Source of the DNA: Loigolactobacillus jiayinensis
GTDB lineage: Bacteria > Bacillota > Bacilli > Lactobacillales > Lactobacillaceae
Assembly: GCF_003946445.1 (NCBI RefSeq)
Contig: NZ_RHOF01000025.1
Coordinates: forward strand, 1-55,704
DNA length: 55,704 nucleotides
Reading direction: 5' to 3'
The notes under the pieces are model-generated. The model was not told the DNA's origin. It saw nothing but the letters and a program-made list of their open reading frames with translations, and made no database searches. The position numbers and the translations under genes are program-made. Position 1 is the first letter of the stretch. Each line of letters starts with the position of its first letter. Shown in pieces: positions 32,039 through 40,023 of the stretch.

Positions 32039-33229
32039 TTCCCCCGATTCAACTGGCGGTACAGTGGGCGCTGTTGTGTCAGGATTCTTAAAGTCTTTAG
32101 CTGGATTAGTTGGTGTGAAATCCAATACTAATGCAGCATTATTATCCTTAGCTTTCCCGTATGCGAACTGTTTGGCGGTAAAGAGCTGCATGTCTTCAAT
32201 GGCAAGTGTTTGATCAAACTGCTTAATGTTCACACCGCCAGCCGTGTAGGCATCGTAACGACCTTTAACAAAGGCAATCACTTTATCTTCTGGAGCAAAT
32301 TCTGATTCAATAACTTGCATCCCGAATGGTAGGGCAAAAACCCATTGACCGTTAACGTTTTGAATCATTGAAGCTGCGCTAAAGTCGATGCTAGCACCAG
32401 GAGTAACCACCAAAACAACATTGCCCTGAGCTACGACAGGCTTGCCGTTTTCTTTTTTGGAAAGAGTACGGACAATACCGCCCATTTCAGCAGCAGTCGT
32501 TTTAGCATCAGCCAAAGTGATTGTGCCGGCAGATTTCTTTTCTGGATAAACACCACCGGTTACTGGTGCGTCTTTAGCAACATTACGATTTAAGCCAATC
32601 GGTTTTTGGTTACCGTCACCAATCAAGAAAGCTTCTTCTAGACCAACTGCAAAGGCTTCTGTGACTTGTGTTGTCACAAATTGTTTGAGCCATGCTGCCC
32701 CATATTCAAGCGCATCATTTGGCACAACAACGAATGCTGTCACCTTGTTTTGAGTTGCCGGTTCTTCGGTAAACACTTGATCTAATTGACCTTTGATTTC
32801 GTCAAAAATCTTGCCCCAAACGACGGCACCTTTTGTGTCAGATTTCAAAATCTTGAGACGTAATCCAGTGGTCTTCAAAGCAATGGCATCTAGAAACGGA
32901 TGCAAAGTTGTTAAATCATCAAAGATTTCATTAACTGTTGTTTCTGGCAAAACAATTTCGTTTTTAGCGCCAGTTTCTGTGGTCAGCTCATCGAAAAACT
33001 TAATTTCTTCATTCGTGATTTTTGGATCAACACGCCGATTCGCTTCAAAAGTTGATAATTTAGTATCCACTTGTTTGGTGATTTCATTAGTCATATCACC
33101 TTGTAAAGCGTTCATCATGTCGTCATATGCAGTTGCTTGGTCGTCCACACTTACGCCGTCTTTAACAGCTTTTGCATAGGCAGCTTTCTTGTCTTTAAAA
33201 TTGACAAGGTTGTCTAAATTCATTGTCAT
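32036..33229 (-). CDS. Major capsid protein, HK97 fold
   Basis: 397 aa. N-terminal helical delta-domain of about 80 residues (presumably removed by the adjacent protease), then the HK97 pattern: IVLPETTVNEIFDDLTTLHP, ALKTTGLRLKI, AFVVVPNDALEYGAAWL, EEAFLIGDGNQKPIGL and a C-terminal P-domain. AGGAGG lies 7 nt before the ATG. The stop codon is embedded in a possible frameshift signal. Confidence 0.93.
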   Translation of the reverse strand: MTMNLDNLVNFKDKKAAYAKAVKDGVSVDDQATAYDDMMNALQGDMTNEITKQVDTKLSTFEANRRVDPKITNEEIKFFDELTTETGAKNEIVLPETTVNEIFDDLTTLHPFLDAIALKTTGLRLKILKSDTKGAVVWGKIFDEIKGQLDQVFTEEPATQNKVTAFVVVPNDALEYGAAWLKQFVTTQVTEAFAVGLEEAFLIGDGNQKPIGLNRNVAKDAPVTGGVYPEKKSAGTITLADAKTTAAEMGGIVRTLSKKENGKPVVAQGNVVLVVTPGASIDFSAASMIQNVNGQWVFALPFGMQVIESEFAPEDKVIAFVKGRYDAYTAGGVNIKQFDQTLAIEDMQLFTAKQFAYGKAKDNNAALVLDFTPTNPAKDFKNPDTTAPTVPPVESGE

Positions 33230-33240
33230 TATTTTTCCTC

Positions 33241-34005
33241 CTAAAAAAGGAATCGCTTAGGTTGCGGTTCCTCGGGTTCAGTATTTTGTTTTGCAACTGG
33301 TTTTTTTAAAGCGTCGATCTGTTCTTGTAGTGGCTTAATTGCCTCTACAACAATCGCTTTAATGGATTCTGCTTTTAAAACGACAGTAGACTTGCTAGCT
33401 GGCTCATTGCTCATCATTCGGCGCGCTTTATTAAGCACTTCGGTAGGCAAAACACCAAATCCAGCTGCTACAGCAGGTGCTTCATTCTCGGCAAACATGA
33501 TTTCATCTGCTAAGCCTTGTTCAACGGATTCCTTCGCCGTGAAATAAGTTTCTTTGTCCATCAACGCTTGGAAGTCTGCAGCGTTCTTTCCAGTTCTTGC
33601 AGCATAAGAATCAGCAATTTGTGCAGAAACGCCGTCTAAAACGTCTGCTAAATGTTTATGATCGGTGGCATTGCCTTGAATTCTGGCAGATGCATTGTGA
33701 ATCATCATTTGTCCCATTGGGCTAATAGCAACGTGATCGCCGGCCATCGCAATTACAGAGGCGGCAGAAGCAGCAACACCAACAATATTTGCATTAACTT
33801 TCCCGGTGTAACCCCGCAACTTCGTATAGATTTCAGCACCAGCGTAAACATCGCCACCTGGAGAATTAATTTCAACTGTCACATCGGAATCGTCTTCTGG
33901 CAGTTGAATATCCTTGGGCGCCGTCACATCATAACCAAGCCAGCGATAAATGGCAGCATCACTATCACTCACGATTGTTCCCTTCACTTGAATTGGTTTC
34001 ATCAT
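33241..34005 (-). CDS. Prohead protease, ClpP-like
   Basis: About 254 aa, S14 (ClpP-type) capsid maturation protease. VTVEINSPGGDVYAGAEIYT is the ClpP oxyanion strand, GVAASAASVIAMAGD holds the nucleophilic serine and MGQMMIHNAS the histidine. A C-terminal helical extension could act as scaffold. The start at 34005 is chosen for its distance to GGAGG; a GTG precedes it by 2 codons and another ATG follows at once. Overlaps the portal gene by 41 bases. Confidence 0.9.
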   Translation of the reverse strand: MMKPIQVKGTIVSDSDAAIYRWLGYDVTAPKDIQLPEDDSDVTVEINSPGGDVYAGAEIYTKLRGYTGKVNANIVGVAASAASVIAMAGDHVAISPMGQMMIHNASARIQGNATDHKHLADVLDGVSAQIADSYAARTGKNAADFQALMDKETYFTAKESVEQGLADEIMFAENEAPAVAAGFGVLPTEVLNKARRMMSNEPASKSTVVLKAESIKAIVVEAIKPLQEQIDALKKPVAKQNTEPEEPQPKRFLF

Positions 34006-35134
34006 TTTCACCTCCCTTCATTGTGTAATTCTTGGTGATCACATAGTCATCGCCGCCTTGACGCGGTTCATAGCCTAGTTCACCGCGTAATTCATTAGGA
34101 CTGAATGCTGAGGAACTAATCAACTTGTCAACGGCTTCGGATACGCCAAATAGATCACGTTTATTAAGCCCGACCACTTCAATGTGCTTTCCATTGCCGT
34201 ATTCCTGCGGTGTGAAAATTTTTGCATTAAGTTCATCTTGAATTGTTTTGATCAACGGCTTTAAACAAAAATCTAAATAACTTTGAATATTAGATTCTAG
34301 TTTCTCATTGGAACCGTGAATCAATGCTGGCGGTACTCCAATCAAGTTAGCCACCGAATCAGTCATCTGATCCTGCACGCTTTTCAAATCAGCTGCCGAT
34401 TGTTTTTGAGTGCCGGTTTGCTTGGTTAGTTCCTCGTACTCAAACCCGCGCACCTGTGGTACCAATGCAATTGATTTGTCCTTAAACGACTTATAAATTT
34501 TATCGATATAAGCCTGCAGTTTTTTCATATCCTCTTCATTCACGCCAGCAGTCAAGTCCGCTTTAATTGTGCCGCGAATCTGGCCATTGCGCATTTGAAC
34601 TTCAAGAATCCGCTCATACAGTTTCCCGATTTCATTGCCTAAATCGTCGATATAACGGCTTAACTTTGAGTTTGAATAATTTAAATACCAAACATCATCC
34701 ATCGAAAAAGTTCGATAAAATGTATAGCCAGTACCTGAATTGCTGGAAATTGACACGTTGGAAAACGTCAATGGAAATAATGCAGCTGAGTTAGTGGTCC
34801 AAGTGTCAGCAATTAATAGATCATGTGTATCTGACTCGATTACTAAGGCTTCGTTGTCTTTAATTAGCCGGTAAACGAGATCACGCCAAAAAGTCGTAGA
34901 CGACTGATTAGCATTTGGCCGGACGTTCAACTTGTATGAAATTGGCCCCGTGTCAATTCGACTGCCCTTATAAACTCTAAAATCGGACTGTGCCAAAGAT
35001 CGGGCTACAAAATTAATAACTGTCTCTAACGCGATTGTTTTGATATAAGCAGCATTCGCGCTATCCTCAAAAAGGTCAAAATCAAAGACTGTGCTCGCAT
35101 CTTGTCGGCGTCTGAAAATATCTAAAAAGCTCAC
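33965..35134 (-). CDS. Portal protein
   Basis: 389 aa, HK97-type portal forming the dodecameric DNA channel. SFLDIFRRRQ at the N-terminus, AYIKTIALETVINFVARSLA, YRLIKDNEALVIE, QDQMTDSVANLIGVPPALIH and a C-terminal GELGYEPRQGGDDY, all in the family order. Starts at GTG after AAGGAGG. Confidence 0.92.
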   Translation of the reverse strand: MSFLDIFRRRQDASTVFDFDLFEDSANAAYIKTIALETVINFVARSLAQSDFRVYKGSRIDTGPISYKLNVRPNANQSSTTFWRDLVYRLIKDNEALVIESDTHDLLIADTWTTNSAALFPLTFSNVSISSNSGTGYTFYRTFSMDDVWYLNYSNSKLSRYIDDLGNEIGKLYERILEVQMRNGQIRGTIKADLTAGVNEEDMKKLQAYIDKIYKSFKDKSIALVPQVRGFEYEELTKQTGTQKQSAADLKSVQDQMTDSVANLIGVPPALIHGSNEKLESNIQSYLDFCLKPLIKTIQDELNAKIFTPQEYGNGKHIEVVGLNKRDLFGVSEAVDKLISSSAFSPNELRGELGYEPRQGGDDYVITKNYTMKGGENDETNSSEGNNRE

Positions 35135-35152
35135 TGTCTCACCTCCTTTCGC

Positions 35153-36835
35153 TTAAAAATTGAGGTCGACAGCGGCACTTAGAAAGCCACTCACATCTGT
35201 TCCAATAACCTCATCAATCCGATACAGTGTGTATTCAAAACATTTGAAGCCATCGGTTTTTCGTCTGACTTCTTCTTTTTTGAGATATTGCTTGTTGCCG
35301 CGTGGATCAGTTTTAACGGCAATATTTTGTGTGTTCCAGCGAAGTATCGGGTTGTCACCCCAGATAAATTTACGTTGGGCGAAGCCATCTTCAATCCGCG
35401 GCGCCAGTAAACCATCAATTGCGGTCGGGTTCTTGATCACTTCGATTTCGATGCCAGCTTCTTCAAAAAAGCGCCGCAACACGTCCGCACGGAAATTATC
35501 AATGATCACTTTTTTTAGCACATATTTACGCCGAACTTTGTTAAAGTAATCAATGATCAAACGCGGGTCGATTGTTGGCTTATTGACCACAGAGAGTAGT
35601 CCCATTTGTTCCCATTTCCCAATCGGTGCCGCGGCGGTGAACTTAGCCCGTTGTTCATCGCTAAGCGAATAACCGTAGTACTTATCTACGAATTGTTTTC
35701 GGGCAAATTGGTGTTGAAAATGGATCACTTTATCACTTTTACGACCAGAAAAACCGACTGCCGCAAAGTCGCGAAGGCTAGCAAAGTCCACCGCACCGAT
35801 CACCTCTTGACCAGAGATATCAGGCTGATGAACGTTAGTCGCTTTAACTTGAGCGTAAGGCACAACCGATTTTTCCAGGTCAACTTCTGGATAATCCATG
35901 CGCTTAGTCATAAACTCAGCGCGACCAGATGGTTCCGCTTGTAATTTGTTAAATTGCTTCACGATTTTTCTAAATAGTGTTTTGCCATAAGAGTTCCGCG
36001 GCTCTTCTAGCATCGGGTTAGCCAGTGGCCAATATTTCGGATCGTCAGCTTGTTCGCGAGTGTCAATTTTGCAAATAAAAGGAAACATGGTATCGGGTGG
36101 TAGTTTTCCGGTCAGTACTTGCTTAGCCACCGCCTTTTTACCGTCAAGGTAGCCCTCGCGAACAAACCCATCGGAACCAATTTCAAATTGTCGTGACTGC
36201 GGTCGCTTACCCAAGCCAGACTCATAAACGCCAACGCTTGAGCTATCCTTGTACATATGGATTTCGTCGAAAACGTCGAAGCCATCACGTAAACCGTCTT
36301 TTGTTTTGCCATTGCTGGTTTGATAAGTAACCGTTGAGTTAGTCGCACGTCCAGTGATCTGGGATTTGTGGGCATCAAACTCTTTTGCTAACCGATCATT
36401 TGCGGAAACAATATTATAAATTTCGGTGACCGACGTCATGGCCTGCTCTTCTGAGTTAGCGACAATGGAACCATCATAGCCGGGAATACCATTTAGTGAG
36501 CTAATAAAGTAGGCGGAAAGTCCTGAGATCAATCCATTTTTACCAGCCCCACGACCGATCACATATAAAAATTCATCGTAAAAAACATCCTCGGTACGAC
36601 GATCATATAGAAAAATAAAGGCTACTAAAAATTTTTGATAAGGCACCATTGGGAAAAACCATTTTTGAATGAAGTTAATACAATCGTTAATACGTCGTTC
36701 ATCAAAAAATAAATCTTCGTTGTTCAATACATATTTTTCTAAGTATTCAACTAACATCTTGCGTTCTTTATTAAAGAGTATTTCACCCTTTTTATAGCGT
36801 TTAAGATAGCTATCAACATATTCCTGATGAATCAT
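35153..36835 (-). CDS. terL: Terminase large subunit
   Basis: 560 aa, packaging motor and nuclease. Walker A-like VIGRGAGKNG at residues 92-101, Walker B FDVFDEIHMY at 186-195, then the nuclease half beginning at EVIGAVDFASLRDFAAVGF with the first metal-binding aspartate. Gene order with the small subunit and HNH nuclease indicates cos-type packaging. Its ATG overlaps the stop of the small subunit gene. Confidence 0.93.
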   Translation of the reverse strand: MIHQEYVDSYLKRYKKGEILFNKERKMLVEYLEKYVLNNEDLFFDERRINDCINFIQKWFFPMVPYQKFLVAFIFLYDRRTEDVFYDEFLYVIGRGAGKNGLISGLSAYFISSLNGIPGYDGSIVANSEEQAMTSVTEIYNIVSANDRLAKEFDAHKSQITGRATNSTVTYQTSNGKTKDGLRDGFDVFDEIHMYKDSSSVGVYESGLGKRPQSRQFEIGSDGFVREGYLDGKKAVAKQVLTGKLPPDTMFPFICKIDTREQADDPKYWPLANPMLEEPRNSYGKTLFRKIVKQFNKLQAEPSGRAEFMTKRMDYPEVDLEKSVVPYAQVKATNVHQPDISGQEVIGAVDFASLRDFAAVGFSGRKSDKVIHFQHQFARKQFVDKYYGYSLSDEQRAKFTAAAPIGKWEQMGLLSVVNKPTIDPRLIIDYFNKVRRKYVLKKVIIDNFRADVLRRFFEEAGIEIEVIKNPTAIDGLLAPRIEDGFAQRKFIWGDNPILRWNTQNIAVKTDPRGNKQYLKKEEVRRKTDGFKCFEYTLYRIDEVIGTDVSGFLSAAVDLNF

Positions 36836-37161
36836 ACCAATGTTTCCTCCTCGTCCTCTACGGTCGTTTTAGGAGGTAATTTAGATGGGTCATTATCTTT
36901 TGGCAAAAACAATTTGAAATCACGTTCCAGCGCTAGTAGTTGTACGTTGATTTTTTCCTTCTCAGTGACAGCAGGGTTGATTTTGATATAACTTTGCTTG
37001 CCATTTTCCACCGTCACAACCGCGCCGTGTTCGCGAATAGCCGTGTCTAGCTTGTCAAAAAGTCTGCGCAAATTTAAGTACCGCTTGATTTTTTCTTGCT
37101 GAATAAAATCTTCTGGATCAGAATTTTCCTGCAAGAATTTTTCTACTTTACTTTTAGTCAC
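36832..37161 (-). CDS. terS: Terminase small subunit, P27-like
   Basis: 109 aa, DNA-recognition subunit of the packaging enzyme. Helical: KVEKFLQENSDPEDFIQQEK, IKRYLNLRRLFDKLDTAIRE and KINVQLLALERDFKLFL with a Pro/Lys-rich C-terminus, matching phage terminase P27-type small subunits. Starts at GTG behind a G-rich tract. The likely cos region lies directly upstream. Confidence 0.82.
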   Translation of the reverse strand: MTKSKVEKFLQENSDPEDFIQQEKIKRYLNLRRLFDKLDTAIREHGAVVTVENGKQSYIKINPAVTEKEKINVQLLALERDFKLFLPKDNDPSKLPPKTTVEDEEETLV

Positions 37162-37281
37162 ACCCCCACCCCCTCACGTGAGAAAAAATTTCAGTCAAAT
37201 CTTTCCGGAGTTGAGCTCACCCACCGGTTCTCTGTTTCAAATATTTTCCTCAGGTTTTTGACCCGGGGGGCTTGCTCAAAA
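37162..37281. other. Candidate cos region
   Basis: 120 noncoding bases between a small gene and the terminase small subunit, flanked by the HNH nuclease on the other side, the usual location of cos in this phage type. It contains palindromes TCACGTGA (37174-37181), GAGCTC and ACCGGT, and a strongly G+C-rich CCCGGGGGG (37262-37270) that contrasts with its surroundings. Confidence 0.4.
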
Positions 37282-37446
37282 TTATTTTCCAAACGGACAG
37301 CGCTCAATGAAAAAATAGCCACGCTCACTCTCAGCTGGATCGGCATTGTGAGCCTTAGCGTAACGCTTGGCGTCCTTCTCAGCCATGAACACTCGCTCAG
37401 TCATCACGACCTTGCCTAGCCCTTTAAGCATGACCACATAACACAT
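37282..37446 (-). CDS. Small phage protein, 54 aa
   Basis: ATG 7 nt after GAGGAGG. Basic small protein, MCYVVMLKGLGKVVMTERVF then MAEKDAKRYAKAHN and ERGYFFIERCPFGK. Looks like a compact beta-alpha fold; function unknown. Located between HNH nuclease and terminase. Confidence 0.6.
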   Translation of the reverse strand: MCYVVMLKGLGKVVMTERVFMAEKDAKRYAKAHNADPAESERGYFFIERCPFGK

Positions 37447-37458
37447 ACGACTGCCTCC

Positions 37459-37518
37459 TCATTGATAGAACACTTGACCATTGATCGCACACTCTTTATT
37501 AGTTAGATGCTTACTCAC
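37459..37518 (-). CDS. Micro-ORF, 19 aa
   Basis: GTG start 7 nt after AAAGGTGG, encoding MSKHLTNKECAINGQVFYQ and ending TGA two bases before the next ribosome binding site. Spacing suggests translational coupling; product may be real or a leader. Confidence 0.35.
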   Translation of the reverse strand: MSKHLTNKECAINGQVFYQ

Positions 37519-37519
37519 A

Positions 37520-37861
37520 TTAGTCCCACCTTTCGTCCTGCGCCCATCTATTCCTGGGCTTGCCATTGCCATTGCTACGCCAACCCATGCGACCATGCCG
37601 CTTATTGTGACAATCTTTGCACAGTGTCCTTAAGTTATCTGGGTCAAGTCGCAACTCAGGATGCTGCTCTAATGTTTTGATATGATCCACCTCTAACACC
37701 ACAGCATTGCCTTGAGCATCAACACCACCTACCCTAGTCACTCGACCCTCGTCTTTACACCACTGACACTCATAGTGATCACGCTCTAGGATTTGCTCGC
37801 GCAAGTGTCGCCACTTACTGGATAGATAAAAGCTATGGCATTGGTCTTTAGTCCACACCAT
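37520..37861 (-). CDS. HNH endonuclease of the packaging module
   Basis: 113 aa. HNH core with zinc cysteines: DHYECQWCKDEGRVT, then VLEVDHIKTLEQHPEL, and DNLRTLCKDCHNKRHGR. HNH proteins beside the terminase genes of cos phages assist DNA cleavage at packaging. The ATG at 37861 has AGGAGG 9 nt upstream, favoured over an ATG nine codons earlier that overlaps it. Confidence 0.9.
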   Translation of the reverse strand: MVWTKDQCHSFYLSSKWRHLREQILERDHYECQWCKDEGRVTRVGGVDAQGNAVVLEVDHIKTLEQHPELRLDPDNLRTLCKDCHNKRHGRMGWRSNGNGKPRNRWAQDERWD

Positions 37862-37889
37862 TGTTGACTGCCTCCTAATCAACCGCATA

Positions 37890-37922
37890 ACAAAGACCCC
37901 AGCCGAATCGACTGAGGTCTTG
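37890..37922 (-). terminator. Terminator-like hairpin before the late genes
   Basis: AAGACCTCAG pairs with CTGGGGTCTT around TCGATTCGG, with only a short T tract. It separates the late operon from the regulator gene upstream and may be a control point for late antitermination. Confidence 0.55.
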
Positions 37923-38000
37923 CTGAATTACTATGCTATTAATATAAACCCTGTAAAGCAATAAGTCGTTATGATAAAGGACTGTACTTAAATCATACCT

Positions 38001-38378
38001 TTACCGATCAAGCGAGAAGCGTAACACATCAAGCTCGTACTTATCAATAAACGTGAGCCATCGCTTTAGCTCTGCATGACGCTGCTTGACATATGAGTAA
38101 GAGTAATCACAGTCATTTGCGATCTGTTCTAAGGTCTTGCCCTCAACATATTTACCATAAACAATCGCGCTGTCGATGCCATCAAATGCTTTAAGCAAGG
38201 CTTCCGCTTCTTGCGCTTCTTGCTTTTGTACTGCCAGCTCCGTCTTTATTTCCGCGATATGTTCTTCCAATTTGGCTTGCTTAGACCCTTCGGCAACAGC
38301 GATACGACTAAGGTCACCTGTGAGCCACCGGTCTAACTCATGCTCTGATTTACGCAGGTTCCAGCTCAACAAAAGCAT
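38001..38378 (-). CDS. ArpU/sigma-region-4-like late regulator
   Basis: Up to 125 aa. A coiled-coil N-terminal part is followed by a sigma-70 region 4-like helix-turn-helix: VYGKYVEGKTLEQIANDCDY then YSYVKQRHAELKRWL. Such proteins switch on late genes. The start is doubtful: no ribosome binding site precedes ATG 38378, and the first dozen codons (LLLSWNLRKSE) look unlike protein. In the overlapping frame just upstream LTVKQQKFVDAFVELEPA resembles a terminase small subunit N-terminus, suggesting a recombination joint or frameshift. Confidence 0.65.
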   Translation of the reverse strand: MLLLSWNLRKSEHELDRWLTGDLSRIAVAEGSKQAKLEEHIAEIKTELAVQKQEAQEAEALLKAFDGIDSAIVYGKYVEGKTLEQIANDCDYSYSYVKQRHAELKRWLTFIDKYELDVLRFSLDR

Positions 38379-38446
38379 CAACAAATTTTTGTTGTTTAAC
38401 TGTTAGTCCCACTCTTACTACTTCGCTTTCTGGCTAATAAATATGT

Positions 38447-38477
38447 AATAAAAAGAACATCCAATACTGGATGCTCT
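38447..38477 (-). terminator. Terminator after the RinA-like gene
   Basis: AGAGCATCCA pairs with TGGATGTTCT around GTAT and is followed by TTTTATT on the minus strand. It marks the end of the early operon. Bases 38478-38610 show nothing else. Confidence 0.75.
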
Positions 38478-38610
38478 AAAAAACTAAATTAAGACTCGCG
38501 ATTGAAACGTTTTTTTAAGTTTTTGGTTAACTACGTCCTTAACTTAATTTTTCTACAATACTAATTTAACACGAAAGAGGTGCTCAGTTTTTGCGTGTTT
38601 TTCCCGTTCG

Positions 38611-39036
38611 CTATAAATCGTATAACCCAAGCTTTTTTGCAACTTCACTAACAAATTCATTTCTTAACTCGTATGCATGACGCTGACTGATATTAACCAC
38701 ATGATTATTAACCAAGCCGAGCAATGTGTATTGTGGATGTTTTTTAAAATATAGCTCCTTGATAATTTTTTCGGTATTGTCGTCCACACCATCTAAGCAG
38801 TCATCAATTATTTCGCGCTGTCGTTTCAGTGCGTTAATACGGCGGTCTTCGTCGATAGTAATTAATGTGTCTAACGTAGCTTCGTTATACTTAAATTGTG
38901 CTCGGCCACCACCGATATTTTCATCGGTTTGCCCAGTTGGATAGCGTAATTGTTGCTCGCGTTCTTCGATATAATCATCTATTTTCGTGTAATCACGAAG
39001 TAGATCTTCAACTTTTCTGATTGTTGACCGTCTCAA
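38611..39036 (-). CDS. RinA/DUF722-type late transcription activator
   Basis: 141 aa. N-terminal coiled coil, then the family segment LRYPTGQTDENIGGGRAQFK and TLITIDEDRRINALKRQ, and a C-terminal helix-turn-helix around YTLLGLVNNHVVNISQRHAY. Related proteins activate late genes at the early/late junction, exactly where it lies. Confidence 0.82.
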   Translation of the reverse strand: MRRSTIRKVEDLLRDYTKIDDYIEEREQQLRYPTGQTDENIGGGRAQFKYNEATLDTLITIDEDRRINALKRQREIIDDCLDGVDDNTEKIIKELYFKKHPQYTLLGLVNNHVVNISQRHAYELRNEFVSEVAKKLGLYDL

Positions 39037-39047
39037 TTACTCACCTC

Positions 39048-39428
39048 CTATCGTTCTGTTATATTTAACGAAAACTGATTACCGCTATAAATCACAGTAG
39101 TTCCAGTATTATCGACGACTTTTATATCTCCATTATCCAGCCTAATTGCTGAAGCCAACGTCTCTCTGCCATCGGTCATATCATCAATTACTAACTTGTC
39201 ACTGTCATTTTCAACCACTTCCGCGAAAAAACTGCCTGTATATTCGCAGTTATTGAAATCAAAGCCTAATGTTTTACAAATTTGTTTAACATCGTATATA
39301 TTTCGACTGCTCAAAAGTAACTTGCTTGTATCGTTTTCGCTCTCGGCATAAAGATTGATAACCGCATTACCTTTATAATCCACCGTTAAGCAAAAATTCA
39401 AGTCTTTAATTATTTTCATTTCATTCAC
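39048..39428 (-). CDS. Hypothetical phage protein, 126 aa
   Basis: Beta-rich (LNFCLTVDYKGNAVINLYAE, then IRLDNGDIKVVDNTGTTVIY), acidic, no membrane segment. An ATG three codons downstream is an equally good start. It overlaps the stop of the VRR-NUC gene by 4 bases, so the genes are coupled. Family not recognised. Confidence 0.6.
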   Translation of the reverse strand: MNEMKIIKDLNFCLTVDYKGNAVINLYAESENDTSKLLLSSRNIYDVKQICKTLGFDFNNCEYTGSFFAEVVENDSDKLVIDDMTDGRETLASAIRLDNGDIKVVDNTGTTVIYSGNQFSLNITER

Positions 39429-39742
39429 TTCATTTCAATAATTTTTAATGCATCATCAACCGATTGGGCTACACCATACAGCACCGGTAATTTACTAACC
39501 ATTTCCGCAAATCGTTGCTGTTCTTTGCGCAAACGTCCGTGTTCATTTTTAACTTCGATCAGCACCATTTTGCCATCGCTTTTTCGAAATCCGGTTAAGT
39601 CAGGCCATCCTTTCGGCGGACCTGCGCTAAACAAACGGCCATCCTCTGTTTTAACGGTACCGGTATTGGTGCGAATAATGGTACAGCCAGCTGCTGATAG
39701 CGCTACGCGGATATCATTTTGTATCGTGTGTTCTGCTGTCAT
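39425..39742 (-). CDS. VRR-NUC domain nuclease
   Basis: 105 aa, compact PD-(D/E)XK nuclease of the VRR-NUC family, found in phage replication modules and thought to act on branched DNA. The catalytic residues are in GWPDLTGF and MVLIEVKNEHGRLRKEQQRF; IIRTNTGT near the N-terminus is also typical. GGAGG lies 7 nt before the ATG, and the iteron region follows upstream. Confidence 0.9.
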   Translation of the reverse strand: MTAEHTIQNDIRVALSAAGCTIIRTNTGTVKTEDGRLFSAGPPKGWPDLTGFRKSDGKMVLIEVKNEHGRLRKEQQRFAEMVSKLPVLYGVAQSVDDALKIIEMK

Positions 39743-39789
39743 GATTTACCTCCACAGTTTCAAAGGACGATTTATAGTTTATTTATTAA

Positions 39790-40015
39790 ATCATCTACTA
39801 AGATTAGCTCTTACTCCCACAAGGGATACATACATTCCGAGATGCTTTTAGTAGACGATTTGGACGTTTCCTATTCTTTACTATATATTTTAACTTTTTT
39901 TATTTTGTATAGTAAACAATAAGAAAATCATCTATATCATCTACTAAAACGGCTTCACCCTTACTCTAGCAATGGATTAGCTTAGTAGACGTTTTTTTAT
40001 GATATCATCTACTAA
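39790..40015. other. Iteron cluster, probable replication origin
   Basis: Five copies of ATCRTCTACTAA between the nuclease and primase genes: direct at 39790-39801, 39936-39947 and 40004-40015, inverted at 39848-39859 and 39982-39993 (the last one shifted at its end). A half copy is at 39927-39935. The stretch between is strongly A+T-rich. Repeats next to a primase-helicase gene suggest the origin. No coding sequence was seen in this gap. Confidence 0.6.
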
Positions 40016-40023
40016 ACTAATTT

